Below, in pieces: positions 5,588-10,486 of a DNA stretch of 10,486 nucleotides; positions within the stretch are counted from its first letter, which is position 1, and each line of letters opens with the position of its first letter. The notes beneath the pieces were generated by a model. That model was given only the letters and a program-made list of their open reading frames with translations, was not told the origin of the DNA and did not search any database. The stretch comes from Lachnospiraceae bacterium UBA3689 (GTDB taxonomy: Bacteria; Bacillota; Clostridia; Lachnospirales; Lachnospiraceae), in contig DFIU01000001.1 of assembly GCA_002371465.1 (NCBI GenBank), positions 1-10,486 on the forward strand, written 5' to 3'. Both the position numbers and the translations under genes were made by a program.

Positions 5588-6211
5588 ATGTTCCGTATCT
5601 GGTGTATGCTGATCGGCTATGCCTTCGGCAACCTTTTAAGCGCCGTCATCGTCTCTAAAATAGTCTCCGGCCGGTCTCCCTTTGACTTTGGGACCGGCAA
5701 TCCCGGCATGGCAAATGTTGCTCACGTCCTGGGCATCCCCTGCGGGGCGGCTGTCCTGGCAGGGGACCTGGGTAAAATGGTCCTTGCCGCAGGACTGGCG
5801 GTCCTTCTCTTCCCCGCCCACCGGGTCTTAGCAGTTCTCTACACCGGACTTGGCGCCATCTTAGGTCATAACTATCCCATCTGGCACGTCTTTCGGGGCG
5901 GCAAGGGGGTCGCGGTCACCAACGCCGCCATCTTCCTGGTCCATCCCCTCTGGGGAATCCTCGCCAATCTGATCGGTCTTGCTGCCGTTCTTCTAACCGG
6001 CTGGCTGCCCCTGGGTGCCGTCGTGATTCCCCTGGTCTTTGCCGTCATAACCTTCTTCCTCTATGGACCGGAGGCATTTATCCTGGTCTTTCTTTACAGT
6101 ATCATCATGGTAATCCGTCATCGGGAGGGGCTTGCCTCCATCAAAAACGGGACCTGTCCCAAGATCGATCCCTTTGCCTTTTTAAAAAAGGGAAAGAAGA
6201 ACCAGCTCTGA
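5588..6211 (+). CDS. plsY: PlsY-like glycerol-3-phosphate acyltransferase, divergent
   Basis: PlsY proteins are small membrane enzymes that move an acyl group from acyl-phosphate to glycerol-3-phosphate, the first step of phospholipid synthesis. This 207-residue protein has the expected length and about five to six hydrophobic segments (near 3-25, 50-73, 80-97, 110-132, 138-160 and 162-176). Motif 1 aligns as GTGNPGMANVAHVLG (35-49), motif 2 as GHNYPIWHVFRGGKGVA (93-109) and motif 3 as RHREG (177-181). Motif 2 is well kept. In motif 1 the usual Ser is Thr36 and the usual Arg is His46; in motif 3 the usual Asn is Gly181. The start at 5588 is chosen because the upstream ATG at 5555 overlaps the -10 box. 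The gene is divergent from the LTA-synthase-like operon and convergent with the aminopeptidase gene. It may be a true PlsY or a diverged paralogue with a different acceptor or donor. Confidence 0.78.
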   Translation: MFRIWCMLIGYAFGNLLSAVIVSKIVSGRSPFDFGTGNPGMANVAHVLGIPCGAAVLAGDLGKMVLAAGLAVLLFPAHRVLAVLYTGLGAILGHNYPIWHVFRGGKGVAVTNAAIFLVHPLWGILANLIGLAAVLLTGWLPLGAVVIPLVFAVITFFLYGPEAFILVFLYSIIMVIRHREGLASIKNGTCPKIDPFAFLKKGKKNQL

Positions 6212-6223
6212 TTCTTCTTTCCC
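6184..6223 (-). terminator. Intrinsic terminator of the aminopeptidase gene, inside the plsY-like 3' end
   Basis: A perfect twelve-base inverted repeat (GGGAAAGAAGAA at 6190-6201, TTCTTCTTTCCC at 6212-6223) with a ten-base loop is followed, on the minus strand, by six T residues (6189-6184). It begins 22 bases after the aminopeptidase stop codon. It spans the plsY-like stop codon (6209-6211) and encodes that protein's last lysines. Read on the plus strand it has no following T-run, so it should terminate mainly the minus-strand transcript. Confidence 0.9.
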
Positions 6224-6245
6224 ACTTAATCTCATCATGATTTCT

Positions 6246-8051
6246 TTACTCTTCGATCGGCTCTGTCGCCTGCAGCAGCCAGTCCAGCTCCTCCCCTTCT
6301 AAGTGGGGAGCGATTTGTTCTCTTACCTGCCTGTGGTAGTCGTTAAAGAGCTTTCTGTCCCCTTCCGAAAAATAGGTCAGGTCCAGAGCCTCGCGGGCGA
6401 TCGGTACAAAGGTCAGGGGTCTGAAGGTAAGAAATCTCCCCTGATCTGAACTGCCCGCATCGACACATTCCGTGATGGTCTCGGTCCGGATGCCGTACTT
6501 GCCTTCCACATAGATCCCCGGCTCATCCGATGTGATCATGCCGGCTTCAAACGCCCAGTCCTTCCCTCTTTTGTTGGCGCGCCAGCGGATGTTCTGGGGT
6601 CCCTCATGGACATTTAGAATATAGCCGATCCCATGGCCGGTCCCATGGTTAAAATCCTTGCCGTACTTCCAAAGCGGTGCCCGGGCAAAGGTGTCCAGGT
6701 TGACCCCTGTGCAGCCGTAGGGGAATTTGGCATATAGAAGGCGCAGATTCGCCGCCGCTACCAGGGTGAAGTCCATCTTCATCTCATCCGACAGGGGACC
6801 TAAGGGAATGGTTCTGGTCACGTCCGTCGTCCCCCCCAGATACTGGGCGCCGGAGTCGACCAGCAAAAAGCCAATCGGCAGGAGGCTGCCGGCACTTTCC
6901 GCATCCGGGGCGTAGTGCGCCATAGCCGCATTGGGACCGTAGGCGGAAATTGTCGGAAAGGACAGGTCCAGGTAGCCGGGAATCTGACTGCGAAGGTGGT
7001 CCAGCTCATAAGCGGCGGTCACTTCCGTCATGGGCTTTTTGCCGATATCCCGCTCAACACGGCAGATGAAGCGGCAAAGCTCTACGGAATCCTTCAGATA
7101 GACTTCCCGCAGATGGCCCAGCTCGGTCTCATTTTTCACCGCCTTCATCAGGGTCGTCGGATTGGTCCCAAAGATCACTTCCTCTTTTTCCTTGAGCAGC
7201 TGGATCATGGTATCGCTCGAAGATGAGCGGTCCGCAAAGATGCGGCCCTCAAAATGATAGTCCCGGATATAGTCATAGACCTCGCCATACTCATGCAGCT
7301 TGACCAGGTGGTTTCTGGTATGCGTCCGGAACTCATCGGTCACTTCCGCACTTTGGATGAAGAGATCCGCCGTTTCCAATCCTACGACGGCATAGGACAG
7401 GGCAACCGGATTGCAGGCGATGTCCCTGCCCCGGAAGTTAAAGAGCCACATGATGTCGTCAAGCTTGGAAAGAACCAGATAGGAAGCCTCAAAGCGCTTC
7501 AGGTATTCCCGGACCCGGGTCAGCTTGGAGTCCGTACCCTCACCGGTCAGGCTCTCATCCAAAAGGAGGACCGGGTGGGAACTCATGGGCGGCCGGTCCA
7601 GCCAGATCCGATCGACCAGGTCCACCGATTCGATCTCCGCTCCCCGATCTTTTGCCGCCCGGCGATAATCCTCTCCATCATGGGCGCTGACACAGCGGCC
7701 GTCAAAGCCCAGAACCATTTCCTCCCCAAGTGACTGCCTGAGAAACTCGGTCGGAGTCGGCACGCCCGTCTCCCCCATCTTCATGAGCTTGATGCCGGTA
7801 TCCTGCAGTTCTTCCGCTGCCGAGATAAAATACCGACCATCGGTCCAGAGGTAGGCAGCGTCATTTGAAATCAGCAGGCGGACGTTGTCGCTGGTGCAGC
7901 CCGACAGGTATTCCGTCACCTTAAAATAATCCCCTACATATTCCGAGGCATGAAAATCCGATGAAGTCACCAGATATTCATCAATTCCCGCGCTCTTCAT
8001 CTCGGCGCGGAGCATTTCCAGCCTCTTTCTGATCGTTTCCTTAGACGTCAT
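6246..8051 (-). CDS. Xaa-Pro aminopeptidase (aminopeptidase P, three-domain M24B type)
   Basis: Cytoplasmic metallopeptidase that removes the N-terminal residue from peptides with proline in second position. The 601 residues fit the long, XPNPEP1-like form: two creatinase-type N-terminal domains (about 5-150 and 155-305), the pita-bread catalytic domain (about 310-535) and a C-terminal M24 extension (about 545-595). All five metal ligands are visible: Asp399 in VDSGAQY, Asp410 in TTDVTRT, His473 in GTGHGIG, Glu510 in SDEPGIY and Glu524 in RTET. His379 (MAHY) and His482 (NVHEGP) match the other active-site histidines. The ATG at 8051 has AAAGGA nine bases upstream. An in-frame TTG at 8075 would add eight residues but lies next to the predicted transcription start without room for a ribosome site. 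It is monocistronic, with its own promoter and terminator. The family name is firm; the bacterial symbol pepP usually denotes a shorter form. Confidence 0.95.
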   Translation of the reverse strand: MTSKETIRKRLEMLRAEMKSAGIDEYLVTSSDFHASEYVGDYFKVTEYLSGCTSDNVRLLISNDAAYLWTDGRYFISAAEELQDTGIKLMKMGETGVPTPTEFLRQSLGEEMVLGFDGRCVSAHDGEDYRRAAKDRGAEIESVDLVDRIWLDRPPMSSHPVLLLDESLTGEGTDSKLTRVREYLKRFEASYLVLSKLDDIMWLFNFRGRDIACNPVALSYAVVGLETADLFIQSAEVTDEFRTHTRNHLVKLHEYGEVYDYIRDYHFEGRIFADRSSSSDTMIQLLKEKEEVIFGTNPTTLMKAVKNETELGHLREVYLKDSVELCRFICRVERDIGKKPMTEVTAAYELDHLRSQIPGYLDLSFPTISAYGPNAAMAHYAPDAESAGSLLPIGFLLVDSGAQYLGGTTDVTRTIPLGPLSDEMKMDFTLVAAANLRLLYAKFPYGCTGVNLDTFARAPLWKYGKDFNHGTGHGIGYILNVHEGPQNIRWRANKRGKDWAFEAGMITSDEPGIYVEGKYGIRTETITECVDAGSSDQGRFLTFRPLTFVPIAREALDLTYFSEGDRKLFNDYHRQVREQIAPHLEGEELDWLLQATEPIEE

Positions 8052-8086
8052 CCGATTTGGTCCTTTCTTGTTCAAGAGTCCCGCTT

Positions 8087-8115
8087 ATTTTAACACAGCA
8101 TTCCCAAGATGTAAA
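8087..8115 (-). promoter_or_regulatory. Sigma-A-type promoter of the aminopeptidase gene
   Basis: On the minus strand TTTACA (8110-8115) and TAAAAT (8087-8092) are separated by exactly 17 bases, and each differs from consensus at one base. Transcription would begin near 8080, about 30 bases before the ATG at 8051. The first three T of the -35 box are the end of the U-tract of the upstream ppdK terminator. Confidence 0.7.
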
Positions 8116-8183
8116 AAAGCTCCCCATCCGAGTGATATGTGTCCAGGATTCTGGGTCCATATCAGAGTGGATGAGGAGTTTTT
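8113..8183 (-). terminator. Long interrupted hairpin terminator after ppdK
   Basis: A hairpin of about 59 bases has three paired blocks. The outer block pairs 8120-8129 with 8169-8178 (one wobble pair on the minus strand), the middle block TGATATG/CATATCA pairs 8133-8139 with 8158-8164, and the tip CCAG/CTGG pairs 8143-8146 with 8151-8154. On the minus strand it ends in TTTTTT (8118-8113), about 55 bases after the ppdK stop. The plus strand also has five T at 8179-8183, so the element could work both ways, although no plus-strand gene leads into it. Confidence 0.85.
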
Positions 8184-8237
8184 CCTTAACGTTTATGATC
8201 TTTTAACAGGAAAGTTCCCTGCCAAAAATTGATTCGA

Positions 8238-10486
8238 TCAATCCTTCTTGTAGTCGCCCTGCTTTAAAGAAGACTGAGCTGCTGCAAGTCTTGCGATCGG
8301 AACACGGAACGGGCTGCAGGAAACGTAGTCCAGACCGATGCTGTTGACGAATTCGATGGAAGCAGGATCGCCGCCATGCTCGCCGCAGATACCGCAGTGC
8401 AGGTAAGGATTGGTTGTACGACCGCCTTCTACGCCGATCTTCATCAGCTTGCCAACGCCGACCGGATCCAGTTTTGCGAACGGATCGGATTCCAGGATCT
8501 TCGCGTTGAGGTAAGAATCCAGGAACTTGCCGGAGTCGTCACGGGAGAAGCCGTAGGTCATCTGAGTCAGGTCGTTGGTACCGAAGCAGAAGAAATCAGC
8601 TTCCGTAGCGATCTCGTCAGCGATCAGAGCCGCTCTCGGGATTTCGATCATGGTACCGATGGTGTACTTCAGAACAACATTTGCTGCTGCGATTTCTTCA
8701 TCAGCGGTTGCCTGAACGATCTTTCTGACATAACGAAGCTCTCTCTTGGAAGATACGAGCGGAATCATGATTTCCGGAGCAACCTTCCAATCCGGATGCT
8801 TCTTGGAAACACTGATGGCAGCGCGGATAACGGCTCTGGTCTGCATCTGGGCAATTTCCGGATACATAACAGCAAGACGGCAGCCACGGAGACCCATCAT
8901 GGGGTTGACTTCCTTCAGACCTTCGATGACATTCTTGATGTCTTCAACGGACTTGTTCTTAGCCTTAGCCAGCTTCTCGATATCAGCCTCTTCCTTGGGA
9001 ACGAATTCATGAAGCGGCGGATCCAGGAACCGGATGGTAACAGGTCTGCCTTCCAGAACTTCATAGAGCTGCTCGAAGTCACTCTGCTGCAGAGGAAGAA
9101 TCTTGGCAAGAGCTGCCTTTCTTTCTTCCACGGTATCGGAGCAGATCATTTCACGGAAAGCGTCGATCCGGTTGCCGCTGAAGAACATATGCTCTGTCCG
9201 GCAAAGACCGATACCTTCAGCGCCAAGCTCAACAGCCTTCTTCGCGTCAGCCGGAGTATCAGCGTTGGTTCTGACCTTCATTCTTCTGAACTCATCTGCC
9301 CAGGTCATGATGGTCTTGAAGTCGTCATCTTCGATCGCACCTTCCTGAATCGGAAGCGCACCGTCGTAGATGTTACCGGTAGAACCGTCGAAGGAAATGA
9401 CATCGCCTTCATGATAGAGGTTGCCGCCCAGCTGAGCAGTCTTCGCTTCTTCATCGACGATCAGTTCCTTGCAGCCTGCTACACAGCAGGAGCCCATACC
9501 ACGGGCAACAACGGCTGCGTGAGAAGTCATACCGCCACGGGCTGTCAGGATACCCTGAGCGGACTTCATTCCTTCGATATCTTCTGGAGAAGTCTCCAGA
9601 CGAAGAAGAACGACCTTCTCTCCCTTAGCAGCCTGCTTCTTGGCCTCATCAGCTGTGAAGACGATCTTACCGCAGGCAGCGCCCGGAGCAGCCGGCAGAC
9701 CCTTGCCGATCAGCTTGGCATTCTTGATGGATGCCTTGCTGAAAGAGCCGTGAAGCAGGGTATCCAGGTTACGCGGATCGATGTCAAGGACAGCTTTCTT
9801 CTTGTCGATCTTGCCTTCCTTTACCAGGTCGTTGGCAATCTTAAGAGCAGCCTTAGCGGTTCTCTTACCATTGCGGCACTGCAGCATGTAGAGCTTGCCA
9901 TGCTCGATGGTGAACTCCATATCCTGCATATCTCTGTAATGCTCTTCCAGCTTATCGGAAATGCCGATCAGTTCTTCGTAAATCTCCGGCAGAGTTTTCT
10001 TGATCTCTTCGATCTTCATCGGGGTACGGGCACCGGAAACGACGTCCTCACCCTGAGCGTTCATCAGAACTTCAGCGTAGAACTTGTTCTCGCCTGTAGC
10101 CGGGTCACGGGAGAAAGCAACACCGGATCCGGAGTCGTCGCCCATGTTGCCAAATGCCATCATCTGAACATTGACAGCAGTTCCCCAGGAATAGGGGATA
10201 TCATTGTCGCGGCGGTATACGTTGGCACGCGGGTTGTCCCAGGAACGGAAGACAGCCTTGACTGCTTCGATCAGCTGAGCTTTGGGATCGGTCGGGAATT
10301 CAGAACCGATCTCCATCTTGTACATAGCCTTGTACTGAGCAACCAGGTCCTTGAGGTCGTCCGTATCAAGCTCGGTATCAAGAGATACACCCTTCTGCGC
10401 CTTCTTTACGTCGATCAGTTTCTCAAATTCGCTCTTCGGAACTTCCATAACGACGTCAGAGAACATCTGGATAAATCTTCTGTAGC
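8238..10486 (-). CDS. ppdK: Pyruvate, phosphate dikinase (5' end outside the window)
   Basis: Cytoplasmic enzyme that reversibly converts ATP, phosphate and pyruvate to AMP, pyrophosphate and phosphoenolpyruvate. In clostridia it can replace pyruvate kinase or feed gluconeogenesis. The frame stays open to the window edge (YRRFIQ precedes the Met at 10466), and family members are about 870-890 residues, so roughly 130 N-terminal residues are missing. Numbering from that Met, the remainder of the nucleotide-binding domain runs to about 205 (MQDMEFTIEHGKLY, LQCRNGKRTA). The phosphohistidine domain has GGMTSHAAVVARGMG with the catalytic His316. The PEP/pyruvate-binding barrel runs from about 395 to the end, with GLCRTEHMF, GFSRDDSGKF and CGICGEHGGDP carrying the active-site Cys. 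The family match is very strong. Its codon choice looks more restricted than its neighbours', as expected for a highly expressed gene. This is an impression only. Confidence 0.98.
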   Translation of the reverse strand, partial: YRRFIQMFSDVVMEVPKSEFEKLIDVKKAQKGVSLDTELDTDDLKDLVAQYKAMYKMEIGSEFPTDPKAQLIEAVKAVFRSWDNPRANVYRRDNDIPYSWGTAVNVQMMAFGNMGDDSGSGVAFSRDPATGENKFYAEVLMNAQGEDVVSGARTPMKIEEIKKTLPEIYEELIGISDKLEEHYRDMQDMEFTIEHGKLYMLQCRNGKRTAKAALKIANDLVKEGKIDKKKAVLDIDPRNLDTLLHGSFSKASIKNAKLIGKGLPAAPGAACGKIVFTADEAKKQAAKGEKVVLLRLETSPEDIEGMKSAQGILTARGGMTSHAAVVARGMGSCCVAGCKELIVDEEAKTAQLGGNLYHEGDVISFDGSTGNIYDGALPIQEGAIEDDDFKTIMTWADEFRRMKVRTNADTPADAKKAVELGAEGIGLCRTEHMFFSGNRIDAFREMICSDTVEERKAALAKILPLQQSDFEQLYEVLEGRPVTIRFLDPPLHEFVPKEEADIEKLAKAKNKSVEDIKNVIEGLKEVNPMMGLRGCRLAVMYPEIAQMQTRAVIRAAISVSKKHPDWKVAPEIMIPLVSSKRELRYVRKIVQATADEEIAAANVVLKYTIGTMIEIPRAALIADEIATEADFFCFGTNDLTQMTYGFSRDDSGKFLDSYLNAKILESDPFAKLDPVGVGKLMKIGVEGGRTTNPYLHCGICGEHGGDPASIEFVNSIGLDYVSCSPFRVPIARLAAAQSSLKQGDYKKD

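Noticed and set aside
7254..7733. Plus-strand open frame of about 160 codons opposite the aminopeptidase
   Set aside because: It is antisense to well-conserved creatinase-type domains, with no independent promoter, ribosome site or motif.
8052..8075. In-frame TTG start extending the aminopeptidase by eight residues
   Set aside because: It lies only a few bases from the predicted transcription start and lacks an upstream ribosome site. The AAAGGA between it and the ATG at 8051 fits that ATG.
10464..10466. Met codon as the start of ppdK
   Set aside because: The frame continues upstream to the window edge with residues typical of the family, and starting here would remove much of the ATP-binding domain. 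The gene is simply cut by the window.
1..10486. CRISPR arrays, insertion sequences, prophage genes, tRNA or rRNA genes
   Set aside because: I looked for these and saw no regularly spaced repeats, transposase or integrase motifs, terminal inverted repeats with target duplications, cloverleaf sequences or rRNA-like blocks.

Overview
The window looks like ordinary chromosome from a Gram-positive Firmicute, most likely in class Clostridia. The evidence is the close match of the partial ppdK product to clostridial-type pyruvate phosphate dikinase, a lipoteichoic-acid-synthase-type membrane sulfatase-fold protein, strong AGGAGG-type ribosome binding sites with some TTG start candidates, and sigma-A-like promoters. 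The DNA is moderately GC-rich for that group. I cannot name the genus. I see no mobile element, phage gene, CRISPR array, tRNA or rRNA.

Layout. Positions 1-760 (plus strand) hold a free-standing gene for an unrecognised soluble 175-residue protein, with its own candidate promoter and a clear intrinsic terminator. On the minus strand, 806-1375 encodes a short AraC-type regulator whose N-terminus resembles the first half of a receiver domain; its promoter at 1423-1451 carries an operator-like palindrome. Next, also on the minus strand, 5445 down to 1561 is a tight four-gene unit transcribed in the order LTA-synthase-like protein, azlC, azlD, coaX. The first two junctions overlap and the last has a 25-base gap. 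Divergent from it, on the plus strand, is a PlsY-like membrane acyltransferase (5588-6211) with changes at several family-conserved positions. Convergent with that is a large three-domain aminopeptidase P (6246-8051, minus), whose terminator lies inside the 3' end of the plsY-like gene. The right end is the C-terminal four-fifths or more of ppdK (minus, running off the window), followed by a long hairpin terminator whose U-tract touches the -35 box of the aminopeptidase promoter.

How the genes may fit together. PlsY makes the first acylated phospholipid precursor, and LTA-synthase-type enzymes consume phosphatidylglycerol, so the divergent pair both concern glycerophosphate lipids and envelope polymers. 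AzlCD exports branched-chain amino acids and CoaX phosphorylates pantothenate, whose precursor ketoisovalerate is shared with valine synthesis. That link is suggestive only. PPDK interconverts PEP and pyruvate using ATP/AMP and PPi, and aminopeptidase P trims X-Pro peptides; both are housekeeping functions.

No clear new biological system is present. The points most worth a second look are the divergent PlsY motifs, the half-receiver AraC protein with its promoter palindrome, and the compact terminator/promoter arrangements around the aminopeptidase gene.
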